A DNA stretch of 64,000 bases, taken from the NCBI GenBank assembly GCA_040776905.1, contig JAXGZQ010000001.1:372001-436000 (forward strand), in the 5' to 3' direction. The position numbers and the translations under genes were made by a program. Source of the DNA: SLHU01 sp009929975 (GTDB lineage Bacteria; Bacillota; Clostridia; Saccharofermentanales; UBA5734). The first letter of the stretch is position 1; the number at the start of each line of letters is the position of its first letter. Below, piece by piece: positions 34,301 through 42,420 of the stretch. The notes below the pieces were generated by a model. The model ran no database searches. It saw nothing but the letters and a program-made list of their open reading frames with translations, and was not told the origin of the DNA.

Positions 34301-35797
34301 CTACTGAAGCGGCTTCATCGTTGGAAACAGCAGTACATCACGGATCGAAGCACTGTCTGTCAGCAGCATAACAACACGGTCGATTCCCACGCCCAGTCCT
34401 CCGGTCGGCGGCATCCCGTATTCAAGCGCCTGACAGAAATCCTCATCCGTCAGATTGGCTTCCTCATCACCGGCGGCGCGTTTCGCGGCCTGCATGGCAA
34501 ATCGTTCACGCTGATCGATCGGATCATTCAACTCGGAATAAGCATTGGCGAACTCACGTCCGCCGATAAACAGTTCGAACCGTTCCGTCAGCTGGGGCTG
34601 CCCGGGCTTTTTCTTGGTCAGTGGTGACAATTCGAGCGGGTAGTCATAGATGAAGGTCGGCTGAATCAGTTTCTCTTCACAGAAAGCCTCAAAACAGGCG
34701 TTCATGATCTCATCACGGCTCAGCTTCGGCTCAAGATCGTCAAGGCCGGCGGCCAGGGCAGCCTGACGGGCAGACTGCGCGTCGCTGATCATCGAAAAAT
34801 CAATACCGGCATATTCGAGAATCGCTTGGTTCATCGACAGACGCCGGAAGGGCGGCTTGAGGTTGATGGCCTGCCCCTGGTACTCAACCTCAAGGCTCTC
34901 ATCCACCGCTAGTGCCGCGGCCGATAGCAGGTCTTCAGTGAGTGTCATCATACCCTGATAATCCGTATAGGCCTGATAGAGTTCCAACAATGTGAATTCC
35001 GGGTTATGCTTGATTGACAGCCCTTCATTGCGGAACTGGCGGCCGATTTCATAGACACGTTCAAACCCGCCGACAATCAGACGCTTGAGATACAACTCCG
35101 GCGCGATGCGCAGATAAAGATCAACATCCAGCGCGTTATGATGCGTGATGAACGGGCGCGCCGCGGCACCTCCGGGAATCGCGTTGAGAATCGGGGTCTC
35201 CACCTCGATAAAATCGCGACGGTCAAGGACCTGGCGTATGGCTGATATGATCCGGCTGCGCCGGATGAAGGTCTCGCGTACATCCGGATTAACGATCAAG
35301 TCGAGATATCGCTGCCGATAACGCGTATCCTTGTCTTTCAATCCATGATACTTCTCCGGCAGCGGACGCAGCGCTTTGGCCAGCAGCTCATAACGGGCTG
35401 TTTTGACGGAGATCTCACCTCGCTGAGTCCTGAATACCTCGCCTTCGATACCGACCAGGTCACCGAGGTCGAGTTTCTGCCATTCCGCATACGCGGATTC
35501 ACCGAGCTTGTCGATTTTTGTAAACAGTTGTATCCGGCCCGTACGGTCGGCGAGGTCGCAAAAACTGACCTTGCCCATGCCCCGCTTACTCATCAGGCGG
35601 CCGGCAATCTGAACGGTCTGCCCTTCCAGAGCCTCAAACTGCGAAATGATCTCGCTGCTGTGATGAGACACCGGCCAGGTTACCTGTTCAAACGGGTCAC
35701 GGCCGGCTCTCTGCAGTTCAGCCAGCTTCTGCCGGCGAATCTGCTCCTGTTCCTGCAGATCAGTCTCCATCGAGGGTATTGGTTGATCCGATGACAT
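34301..35797 (-). CDS. lysS: lysyl-tRNA synthetase, class II
   Basis: Charges tRNA-Lys. 498 residues: N-terminal OB-fold anticodon-binding domain (VQIAGRLMSKRGMGKVSFCDL), class II core with motif 1 around FIEVETPILNAIPGGAAARPF, motif 2 FRNEGLSIKHNPEFTLLE and motif 3 GLGVGIDRVVMLLTDS near the C-terminus. ATG follows AAAGGAG. It lies downstream of greA on the same strand, with an intrinsic terminator between them immediately before its ribosome site, so it may be expressed by read-through. No T-box leader is visible. Confidence 0.97.
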   Translation of the reverse strand: MSSDQPIPSMETDLQEQEQIRRQKLAELQRAGRDPFEQVTWPVSHHSSEIISQFEALEGQTVQIAGRLMSKRGMGKVSFCDLADRTGRIQLFTKIDKLGESAYAEWQKLDLGDLVGIEGEVFRTQRGEISVKTARYELLAKALRPLPEKYHGLKDKDTRYRQRYLDLIVNPDVRETFIRRSRIISAIRQVLDRRDFIEVETPILNAIPGGAAARPFITHHNALDVDLYLRIAPELYLKRLIVGGFERVYEIGRQFRNEGLSIKHNPEFTLLELYQAYTDYQGMMTLTEDLLSAAALAVDESLEVEYQGQAINLKPPFRRLSMNQAILEYAGIDFSMISDAQSARQAALAAGLDDLEPKLSRDEIMNACFEAFCEEKLIQPTFIYDYPLELSPLTKKKPGQPQLTERFELFIGGREFANAYSELNDPIDQRERFAMQAAKRAAGDEEANLTDEDFCQALEYGMPPTGGLGVGIDRVVMLLTDSASIRDVLLFPTMKPLQ

Positions 35798-35811
35798 ATG
35801 AACTCCTTTCA

Positions 35812-35845
35812 GAAAAACACCGGCCGCCTGTCGGCCAACCGGTGT
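35812..35845 (-). terminator. terminator or attenuator between greA and lysS
   Basis: Minus-strand hairpin with outer arms ACACC / GGTGT and inner arms GGCCG / CGGCC, followed by TTTTTC. It lies 14 bp before the lysS start on the transcript. Confidence 0.75.
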
Positions 35846-35873
35846 CTGCGTTGACAGACATGATCCAGTCGAA

Positions 35874-36356
35874 TCAGTCGGGGCGGGATATTTTCATGAT
35901 CTTGTAGCGCAGCACACCCATCGGAGTGTGCACATCAACAACCTGATTCCGTTTTTTTCCGGAAATCGCGGCACCCAGCGGTGAATCGCTGGAAATACGA
36001 TGACTGAAAATATCTTCTTCCTTATTGCTGACCAGAATATAGTCGATTTCCTCACGGGTCTCTTCATCACGGATGCGGACTTTGGCGCCAAGCGTGACTT
36101 TACTCTTGTCAATTTCATCTTCGTCGATCACACGGGCATTCTTCAAAGTCGCCTCGATCTCCATGATCAGCATCTCATTTTCAGCCTGTTCATTCTTGGC
36201 GTCATCATATTCCGAGTTTTCAGACAGATCGCCCAGTGAGCGAGCCTCTTTGAGACGCTCAGCGATTTCTGCCGCGACGACGGTCTTTCTGTGCTCAAGC
36301 TCATCCTGCATCCGCTTGATGCCTTCATATGTCATTTCATAAATTTTTTCTGCCAT
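35874..36356 (-). CDS. greA: transcription elongation factor GreA
   Basis: Binds the RNA polymerase secondary channel and stimulates cleavage of backtracked RNA. 160 residues: N-terminal antiparallel coiled coil with the acidic tip LGDLSENSEYDDAKNEQ (catalytic Asp/Glu) and a C-terminal FKBP-like domain with ISSDSPLGAAISGKKRNQVVDV. Length is typical. It lies 45 bp after guaB and before lysS; greA-lysS adjacency is common in Bacillota. Confidence 0.97.
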   Translation of the reverse strand: MAEKIYEMTYEGIKRMQDELEHRKTVVAAEIAERLKEARSLGDLSENSEYDDAKNEQAENEMLIMEIEATLKNARVIDEDEIDKSKVTLGAKVRIRDEETREEIDYILVSNKEEDIFSHRISSDSPLGAAISGKKRNQVVDVHTPMGVLRYKIMKISRPD

Positions 36357-36401
36357 CTTGCTATCCTCACTTACTCTTCAGTTATCAGCGAATCATCTGA
36401 C

Positions 36402-37919
36402 TCAGCTGCGCCGTTCACTTTCCTTCTGGATGACATCATGAGCGCCGCCCTCAACGATACTGGTCGATGAAACAACAACCAGACGCGCGTTCTGCTGGAA
36501 TTGCTCAATAGCGGTCGATCCACAGGCACACATGGTAGCACGAATCTTGGCCATCGACAAATCCAGATTATCTTTCAGTTTTCCGGCATATGGAACATAG
36601 GAATCGACACCTTCTTCAAACGCCATTTTGCGATCGTCATCATCGATCACACCATCATCATAGCGCTGCCAGTTGCGGGCCCGGTTTGAGCCCTCACCCC
36701 AGTATTCCTTCACATAGGTACCATTGACCAGCAGCCGCCGGCTCGGGCTCTCATCAAAGCGGGCAAAATAGCGTCCGAGCATGATGAAGTCTGCGCCCAT
36801 CGCCAGCGCGAGTGTCATGTGGTAATCGTGGACAATGCCGCCATCTGAACAGATCGGGATGTAGATGCCCGTCTCCTCGAAATACTGGTCACGGGCCTGG
36901 GCGACGGCGAGAACCGCTGACGCCTGGCCACGGCCGATCCCTTTCTGTTCACGGGTGATACAGATGGAACCCCCGCCGATGCCGACTTTGATGAAATCAG
37001 CGCCGGCCTCCGCCAGATAGCGAAAGCCTTCAGCGTCAATCACATTGCCGGCCCCGACCATCACCTGATCGCCATATTGGCCGCGCACCCACTGCAGCGT
37101 CTCTGACTGCCAGACGCTGAATCCGTCCGATGAATCGATGCAGAGCACATCCGCACCGGCTTCAACCAGCGCCGGGACACGCTCCATGTAGTCGTGTGTA
37201 TTAATCCCCGCTCCGACGATCAGACGCTTCTGGGCGTCAAGCAGCTCGGTCGGGTTTTCCTTATGTTCATCATAGTCCTTGCGGAATACCATGCCGGCCA
37301 GTCGGCCATCTTGATCAATGATCGGCAGCTGATTGATTTTATGATCCCAGATAATATCGTTCGCTTCGCTCAGATTGATTCCTTCATGTGCATAGATCAA
37401 CTGGTCAAACGGTGTCATGAAATCACGGACCGGCGTTTCAGGCGATGTCCGGCTGATCCGGTAATCGCGGCTGGTGACCAGCCCGAGCAGCCGGCCGTTC
37501 GCTGTACCGTCGTCGGTGATCGCGATGGTTGAATGGCCGGTTTTCTCTTTGAGGCGTATGACATCAGCCAGAGTCCGGTCCGGTGTCAGGTTTGAATCAC
37601 TGGTCACAATTCCGGCTTTGTATTTTTTAACCCGCCGGACCATGTCGACCTGTGAAGCGACCGGCTGCGAACTGAAAATGAACGACAACCCGCCTGAGCG
37701 GGCCAGCGCGATGGCCAGCGTGTCATTGGAAACAGCCTGCATGATCGCGGAAGTCACAGGCAGGTTGATCCGGAGCCGGCTTTCCTCATGTCCCTTGCGA
37801 TACCGGACAATCGGAGTCGACAAATCGACATTCTGCGGCAGATCGGCTTTTCCGGTCAGATTGGGAACGAGCAGATATTCACTGAATGTACGCGACTCTT
37901 CCTGAAAAATATAAGCCAT
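36402..37919 (-). CDS. guaB: IMP dehydrogenase
   Basis: NAD-dependent oxidation of IMP to XMP, the committed step of guanine nucleotide synthesis. 505 residues: TIM barrel interrupted by a CBS pair (about residues 100-230, with TIAITDDGTANGRLLGLVTSRDY and PIIDQDGRLAGMV), the catalytic-Cys loop IGGGSICITREQKGIGRGQ, SDGGIVHDYHMTLALAMGAD for IMP binding and an Arg/Tyr flap near NRARNWQRYDD. GSICITR instead of GSICTTR is usual in a clostridial branch. ATG at 37919 follows GGGAGGGTTGACC; it begins 15 bp after pyrG, so guaB and pyrG are one operon. Confidence 0.95.
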   Translation of the reverse strand: MAYIFQEESRTFSEYLLVPNLTGKADLPQNVDLSTPIVRYRKGHEESRLRINLPVTSAIMQAVSNDTLAIALARSGGLSFIFSSQPVASQVDMVRRVKKYKAGIVTSDSNLTPDRTLADVIRLKEKTGHSTIAITDDGTANGRLLGLVTSRDYRISRTSPETPVRDFMTPFDQLIYAHEGINLSEANDIIWDHKINQLPIIDQDGRLAGMVFRKDYDEHKENPTELLDAQKRLIVGAGINTHDYMERVPALVEAGADVLCIDSSDGFSVWQSETLQWVRGQYGDQVMVGAGNVIDAEGFRYLAEAGADFIKVGIGGGSICITREQKGIGRGQASAVLAVAQARDQYFEETGIYIPICSDGGIVHDYHMTLALAMGADFIMLGRYFARFDESPSRRLLVNGTYVKEYWGEGSNRARNWQRYDDGVIDDDDRKMAFEEGVDSYVPYAGKLKDNLDLSMAKIRATMCACGSTAIEQFQQNARLVVVSSTSIVEGGAHDVIQKESERRS

Positions 37920-37934
37920 GGTCAACCCTCCCTG

Positions 37935-39587
37935 TCAGCTCTGCTGACCTGATTTCTGCTGTTGCAGCGCCGCTCTGAGATAGGCATGAAACAGCGGATG
38001 CGGACGGATCGGACGTGAACGGAATTCCGGATGATAGATCACACCGACAAAAAACGGATGATCACTTAACTCAACGGCGTCGACCAGCGACTGGTCGTCT
38101 GATACGCCGGAGAAAACCAGGCCTTTTTCAGCCAACACCTCACGATAGGCCGGATTGAACTCCCAGCGATGGTGGTGACGTTCCGAAATCTGATCAGCCT
38201 GATAGATCTGCCGCAGCAAAGAATCCTGCGCGAGCACACTGTCACAGGCACCACGGCGCATCGGTTTTTCTTCAGGTTTCAGGCCGATTCCTTCTTCACT
38301 CACGCCGTTTTGTTCGGAAATCGGCAGTTCAGGCAGAATAAACAGCGGCCGGCAGGTGACTTCCGCTTCGGTGCTGTGGGCATCCGCCAGATCCGCCGAC
38401 GAACGGGCAAACGCGACGACGGCCATCTGCATGCCCAATCCGATCCCCAGAAACGGTATCATGTTCGACTGAGCATACTCGGCCGCCTGCATCATCCCGG
38501 CCATACCGCGCGGACCGAATCCTCCGGGAACCAGAATCGCGTCCTTGCCGGCCAGATGCGGCTCCGGCCCGTCATCCTCGATATCTTCTGCCGAGACCCA
38601 GTCTATATTGATGTCGGTCCCGAGATCGATCCCGGCATGGGTCAGGGCTTCAACGACACTGAGATACGCGTCGTGCAGGGAGACATACTTGCCGACCAGT
38701 GCGATATTCACGGTCTGGTTGACCGCCTTGAAACGGCTGACCAGCTGCTGCCAGCGACGCAGATCAGGTTCGACAAACTGGGCGATGCCGAGCTTGCGGC
38801 AGACAACGTCGGCCAGACCGGCTTCTTCAAGCATCAGCGGCAGACGATAGACGGTATCGACATCCACATTGGGAATGACACAGTCCAGATTGACATTGCA
38901 ATACAGCGCGATCTTCTGGCGGACAGACTGATCCAACGGCACTTCACTGCGGCAGATCAGCACATCCGGCTGTATCCCCAGCGAAAGCAGCTTCTGGACA
39001 CTGTGCTGTGTCGGTTTGGTTTTGACTTCACCTGCCATACGCAGATAGGGGATCAGCGTCACATGCATGAACAGCACATTCTCATGCCCGACCTGATAGG
39101 CGATCTGGCGGATGGCTTCAAGAAATGGCAGGCTTTCCATGTCACCGACGGTTCCGCCGATTTCGATGATCACAACATCGGGACGGTCATGCCGTGCGAC
39201 ATGGAAAACATGGCTCTTGATCTCATTGATGATATGGGGGACAACCTGGACGGTGGTCCCCATATAGCCGCCGCAGCGTTCCCGGTTGATCACATTGCGG
39301 TAGACCATACCGGACGTGATATCACTCTCGATATCCAGACTGACATCGGTGAACCGCTCATAATGACCGATATCCAGATCGGTTTCCGCGCCATCCTCTG
39401 TGATGAAGACTTCGCCGTGCTGAATCGGACTCATCATACCGGGATCAATATTGATATAGGGGTCGAATTTTTGGTTGCGCACCGTCAGCCCGCGAGCCTT
39501 CAGCAGGCAGCCGAGTGATGCGGCTGTGATACCCTTGCCTATTCCTGATACAACACCACCGGTCACAAAAATGTATTTTGTTGACAT
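37935..39587 (-). CDS. pyrG: CTP synthase with altered glutaminase domain
   Basis: ATP-dependent amination of UTP to CTP. 550 residues. The synthase half is intact: FVTGGVVSGIGKGITAASLG, DPYINIDPGMMSP, EDGAETDLDIGHYERF, KTKPTQHSVQ. In the C-terminal glutamine amidotransferase half the GGFGPRG oxyanion region and the HPEF His-Glu pair remain, but the nucleophile elbow reads PFLGIGLGMQ, with Gly383 (codon at 38439-38441) in place of the universal Cys of GICLGMQ. The nearby GGTMRLG segment is also lost (EEKPMRRGA). By family knowledge this should abolish glutamine hydrolysis and leave ammonia-dependent activity. The ATG at 39587 has AAAGGGGG upstream. First gene before guaB and greA. Confidence 0.93.
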   Translation of the reverse strand: MSTKYIFVTGGVVSGIGKGITAASLGCLLKARGLTVRNQKFDPYINIDPGMMSPIQHGEVFITEDGAETDLDIGHYERFTDVSLDIESDITSGMVYRNVINRERCGGYMGTTVQVVPHIINEIKSHVFHVARHDRPDVVIIEIGGTVGDMESLPFLEAIRQIAYQVGHENVLFMHVTLIPYLRMAGEVKTKPTQHSVQKLLSLGIQPDVLICRSEVPLDQSVRQKIALYCNVNLDCVIPNVDVDTVYRLPLMLEEAGLADVVCRKLGIAQFVEPDLRRWQQLVSRFKAVNQTVNIALVGKYVSLHDAYLSVVEALTHAGIDLGTDINIDWVSAEDIEDDGPEPHLAGKDAILVPGGFGPRGMAGMMQAAEYAQSNMIPFLGIGLGMQMAVVAFARSSADLADAHSTEAEVTCRPLFILPELPISEQNGVSEEGIGLKPEEKPMRRGACDSVLAQDSLLRQIYQADQISERHHHRWEFNPAYREVLAEKGLVFSGVSDDQSLVDAVELSDHPFFVGVIYHPEFRSRPIRPHPLFHAYLRAALQQQKSGQQS

Positions 39588-39644
39588 TGAAGCCCCCTTT
39601 GTCTGCCCCGACATATTGAAAAATCCAGCGAAACATTACATGAT

Positions 39645-39674
39645 ATTGTATAGACTTAAGCCCCCCGCTGTCAA
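39645..39674 (-). promoter_or_regulatory. promoter of pyrG-guaB operon
   Basis: Minus strand -35 TTGACA (39669-39674) and -10 TACAAT (39645-39650, 18-bp spacer) or the overlapping TATACA (16-bp spacer). A G/C-rich stem, AAGCCC...GGGCTT (39658-39690), overlaps the spacer and could act as a weak end for thiT transcripts, though no T-run follows. Confidence 0.7.
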
Positions 39675-39746
39675 CAGACAGGGAGGGCTTTACCTGTTCG
39701 TGTTTATTGAAAAGTTTAATTCCCTTGCAGGCAGTCTGCGCGGCTG

Positions 39747-40352
39747 TCAGCGCGACGGCCGGAAGAGATAAGACAGTGCCAGCATCAGCACGGTGACAAT
39801 CACAGCTTCCGGCACCATATAGGTGACATTGTAGATGATCGAATAGATCCAGGGGTTCTGGCCGGCTTCAACCGCGTAGGAGCGGTAGAAGATCACACCC
39901 GACAGAAGATGCATGATCAGTCGGCCAAGAACTGCCAGCCAGATGCCGGCCATGATTCGTGTCATCTTCAGCAGGCCGATCCGCCGCAGCACATGGCCCT
40001 GGCCAGTTCGAACCGTTCTGCGCGGCGCGAACAGGCCAGCCAGGCCCAGCATCGCAAACGCGAGCGGGTAATCAAGGAAGATGGACGCCCAGTGAGCCGC
40101 GAAAGGCGCGATGATGAACTGGAGCAGGCCATAGACCGCGCCGATGCCGATGCCCCAGGCGGGGCCGAAGGCCAGACCGCAGAAAATGATCGGCAGCATG
40201 GATGCCGGGGTAATCGTACCACCCTGCGGCATCCGATAAAGCGTCAGCAGTGAAAGCAAGGTCGCCAACGCGATGGAAAGGCCGCCGCTCGCCGTCGCGA
40301 GTACGGTTTCATGAATTGTTGATACGGATCGTTTTGATGATTTGTCGGGCAT
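39747..40352 (-). CDS. thiT: ECF thiamine transporter S component
   Basis: Membrane thiamine-binding subunit that works with a shared energising module (EcfA/A'/T, not in this window). 201 residues with six hydrophobic segments and ThiT-type motifs: ATASGGLSIALATLLSLLTLYRMPQGG with the helix-1 AxxxA-like interface, the PIIFCGLAFGPAWGIGIGAVYG segment, ILDYPLAF-like FLDYPLAFAMLGLAGLF, and GRLIMHLLSGVIFY. ATG at 40352 is chosen because AAGGAGG lies 8 bases upstream. The upstream TPP riboswitch confirms the thiamine role. Confidence 0.93.
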   Translation of the reverse strand: MPDKSSKRSVSTIHETVLATASGGLSIALATLLSLLTLYRMPQGGTITPASMLPIIFCGLAFGPAWGIGIGAVYGLLQFIIAPFAAHWASIFLDYPLAFAMLGLAGLFAPRRTVRTGQGHVLRRIGLLKMTRIMAGIWLAVLGRLIMHLLSGVIFYRSYAVEAGQNPWIYSIIYNVTYMVPEAVIVTVLMLALSYLFRPSR

Positions 40353-40408
40353 GTTCAGTTCCTCCTTGTGTTGCATTTGCTCAGGAAGCTTTCTGACCGG
40401 CAGTTAAC

Positions 40409-40450
40409 AAAAAAGCTTCCCGGCAGCCGGTTGGACTGTCGGAAAGCTTT
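40409..40450 (-). terminator. riboswitch-controlled terminator before thiT
   Basis: Minus-strand stem AAAGCTTTCCG / CGGGAAGCTTT (one G-T pair) with a 16-base loop, followed by TTTTTTG. It lies between the TPP aptamer and thiT and is the expected OFF switch. Confidence 0.85.
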
Positions 40451-40459
40451 CACAAGCTC

Positions 40460-40555
40460 TGGATGGTCCCTCCGCCGGCATTATCCGGTTCAGGTTACAG
40501 GGTCGATATCCTCAGATATCCTCTCAGCCGACTTGGGTCAGCTCCCCTCTTGCAG
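40460..40555 (-). ncRNA. TPP riboswitch (THI element)
   Basis: On the minus strand the aptamer shows the conserved elements in order: GAGGGGAGCTGACC, the pyrimidine-sensing GGCTGAGAGGAT, ACCCTGTAACCTGAACCGG and the pyrophosphate helix GATAATGCCGGCGGAGGGA. Binding of thiamine pyrophosphate should favour the terminator at 40409-40450 and shut off thiT. Confidence 0.95.
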
Positions 40556-40563
40556 GTAAACAT

Positions 40564-40592
40564 AGTATAGCGGGCTGATCACTTTCTGTAAA
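40564..40592 (-). promoter_or_regulatory. promoter of thiT riboswitch transcript
   Basis: Minus strand -35 TTTACA (40587-40592), 17-bp spacer, -10 TATACT (40564-40569), directly upstream of the aptamer. Confidence 0.8.
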
Positions 40593-40607
40593 GCAGGCAC
40601 CCCTTCA

Positions 40608-40639
40608 CTGATCCGGGATGGCCTGGACATCCGGATCAG
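40608..40639 (-). terminator. hairpin at end of fab/acc operon
   Basis: Near-perfect stem CTGATCC-GGATG / CATCC-GGATCAG overlapping the accDA stop. No T-run follows, so it may end transcription only partly or protect the 3' end. Confidence 0.5.
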
Positions 40640-42420
40640 TTGGCCGCCGGTTCGTGATAGCGAGCGGTCCGGCGAAATTTCATCTGCCGCTGGTCCAGCA
40701 GAATCTGTTCGGATTTTGCCAGCTGGCGTGAGACAGCCGTAATCAGATATGAGCGGATCGCTTCCGCGGTCTGCCGCAGATCCGTGTGCGCGCCCTCTCC
40801 CGGTTCCTGGATGATCGCGTCGCAGATGCCGAGCGCCTGAAGATCACCGGCTGTAATGTGGATCGAATCAGCTGCTTCCCGTTCACGGGATGGATCCTTC
40901 CACAGGAGCGACGCGAATCCACGCGGGGAAATGACTGAGTACAAGGCATGTGACAGCATCGCCAGTTCATCGCCGGCGCCGATCGCCAGCGCTCCGCCGC
41001 TGCCGCCTTCTCCCAGAACGACGACAAGTACCGGAACCCGCAGTCTGGCCATCTCACACAGGTTGCGCGCGATGGCTTCACCCTGGCCACGTTCTTCCGC
41101 CCCGACACCACAGTAAGCGCCCGGTGTATCAATAAAACTGATAATCGGACGGCCGAATTTTTCTGCCTGCTTCATCAGACGCAGTGCTTTTCGATACCCT
41201 TCCGGATGCGGCATACCAAACTGGCAGCGCTGGTTTTCTTCCAGGTGGTGGCCTTTGCGATGTCCGATCACGGTGACCGGACAGTCACCGAGTCGGGCGA
41301 GACCGGCCCAGATAGCGGGGTCATCACGGAACTGGCGATCGCCGTGCAGCTCATAGATATCCTCAAAGAGCAGCGGCAGATAATCGGTCAGAACCGGACG
41401 CTGACGGTGCCGGATCAGGTCGAGGCACTGTGACCCGCTGTGCTGACTGGCATCCATGCTCCGACCAATTTCAGGCTGCCCGGCCGCTTCTGCCAGTGAG
41501 GCGGCCAGTCCGGCGGTCAGATCAGAAGACGGCCGCTGATGCAGACGCAGCAGATCAGCCAGAACACGGCGCATGCCCGATCGTGGTACGATCAGATCGA
41601 GAAAGCCATGTTCAAGAAGAAATTCAGCCCTCTGGAATCCGGCCGGCAGGTCCTCAGCGATGGTTCCCTCGATAACGCGGCGGCCGGCAAATCCGATCAG
41701 AGTGCCGGGCTCCGAGATCAAGATATCTCCGAGGCTGGCGAAACTGGCCGTCACACCACCCGTTGTCGGATCGGTCAGAACTGAAACGTAGAGCAGTCCG
41801 GCCGCCTGAAACTCGGCAACCGCGGCGGAAGTAGACGCCATCTGCATCAGGGAGACAATGCCTTCCTGCATCCTGGCTCCGCCGGAAGCCGTGAACACGA
41901 TGACCGGCTGGTGCAGGACACGGGCCCGTTCAAAGAGGCGGATCAGTTTTTCACCGACAACCGAGCCCATTGAACCCATCATGAAACGCGAATCCATGAC
42001 GGCGAGGCAGCAGGGGATTCCGCCGATCGAGGCCTGGCCGCTGACCAGCGCGTCCGCTAGCCCGGTTTTTTTCTGCATGGCAGCGATTTTCTCAGGATAT
42101 CCCTGAAAATCAATCGGGTTGTCACTCGTCATTTCCTTGTCCCACTCGACAAAACTGCCGGCATCCGTGACTTGGCGGATCCGGGCCGCCGCGTCGATCC
42201 GATAGTGATGACCGCACAGCGGGCAGACGGAGTTCTGTTCTTCAAAGGTCTCACGGAACACAACTCCGCGGCAGGCCGGGCACTGGAGCCACAGATCATC
42301 GGGAATCGGTTTCTTATAACGGTAGACGGGTTCGTCGCCGGATATCCGTTCATGGGGCTGGGCGTATTTCATATCGACACTCAGTCGATCGCGCATCTGG
42401 CGTAAGACATCTGCTGTCAT
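40636..42420 (-). CDS. accDA: acetyl-CoA carboxylase carboxyltransferase, fused beta-alpha
   Basis: Transfers CO2 from carboxybiotin to acetyl-CoA, making malonyl-CoA. One 594-residue chain holds both subunits that are usually separate. Residues 1-290 are AccD: zinc ribbon Cys47/50/66/69 (CPAC, CPLC), SGGARMQEGIVSLMQM and a crotonase-fold core. From about 330 it is AccA: ELHGDRQFRDDPAI, GHRKGHHLEENQRCQFGMPHPEGYRKALR (read as two motifs), FIDTPGAYCGVGAEERGQGEAIA and GEGGSGGALAIGAGD. The helical N-terminal arm of normal AccA is mostly absent, replaced by a 30-40-residue linker. Start overlaps accC by 4 bp (ATGA) with GAGGAGG upstream. Last gene of the fatty-acid operon. Confidence 0.95.
   Translation of the reverse strand: MTADVLRQMRDRLSVDMKYAQPHERISGDEPVYRYKKPIPDDLWLQCPACRGVVFRETFEEQNSVCPLCGHHYRIDAAARIRQVTDAGSFVEWDKEMTSDNPIDFQGYPEKIAAMQKKTGLADALVSGQASIGGIPCCLAVMDSRFMMGSMGSVVGEKLIRLFERARVLHQPVIVFTASGGARMQEGIVSLMQMASTSAAVAEFQAAGLLYVSVLTDPTTGGVTASFASLGDILISEPGTLIGFAGRRVIEGTIAEDLPAGFQRAEFLLEHGFLDLIVPRSGMRRVLADLLRLHQRPSSDLTAGLAASLAEAAGQPEIGRSMDASQHSGSQCLDLIRHRQRPVLTDYLPLLFEDIYELHGDRQFRDDPAIWAGLARLGDCPVTVIGHRKGHHLEENQRCQFGMPHPEGYRKALRLMKQAEKFGRPIISFIDTPGAYCGVGAEERGQGEAIARNLCEMARLRVPVLVVVLGEGGSGGALAIGAGDELAMLSHALYSVISPRGFASLLWKDPSREREAADSIHITAGDLQALGICDAIIQEPGEGAHTDLRQTAEAIRSYLITAVSRQLAKSEQILLDQRQMKFRRTARYHEPAAN

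Noticed and set aside
36402..37919. GSICITR in IMP dehydrogenase considered as an active-site change
   Set aside because: The catalytic Cys is kept, and Ile for Thr next to it is usual in clostridial enzymes of this type.
38169..39518. A 449-codon open frame on the plus strand opposite pyrG
   Set aside because: No ribosome site or recognisable motif; composition follows the antisense of conserved pyrG codons. The high G+C core produces many such shadow frames.
39658..39690. Hairpin upstream of pyrG considered as a CTP-sensing attenuator
   Set aside because: It overlaps the -35 and spacer of the promoter, so it lies outside the pyrG transcript; no T-run follows.
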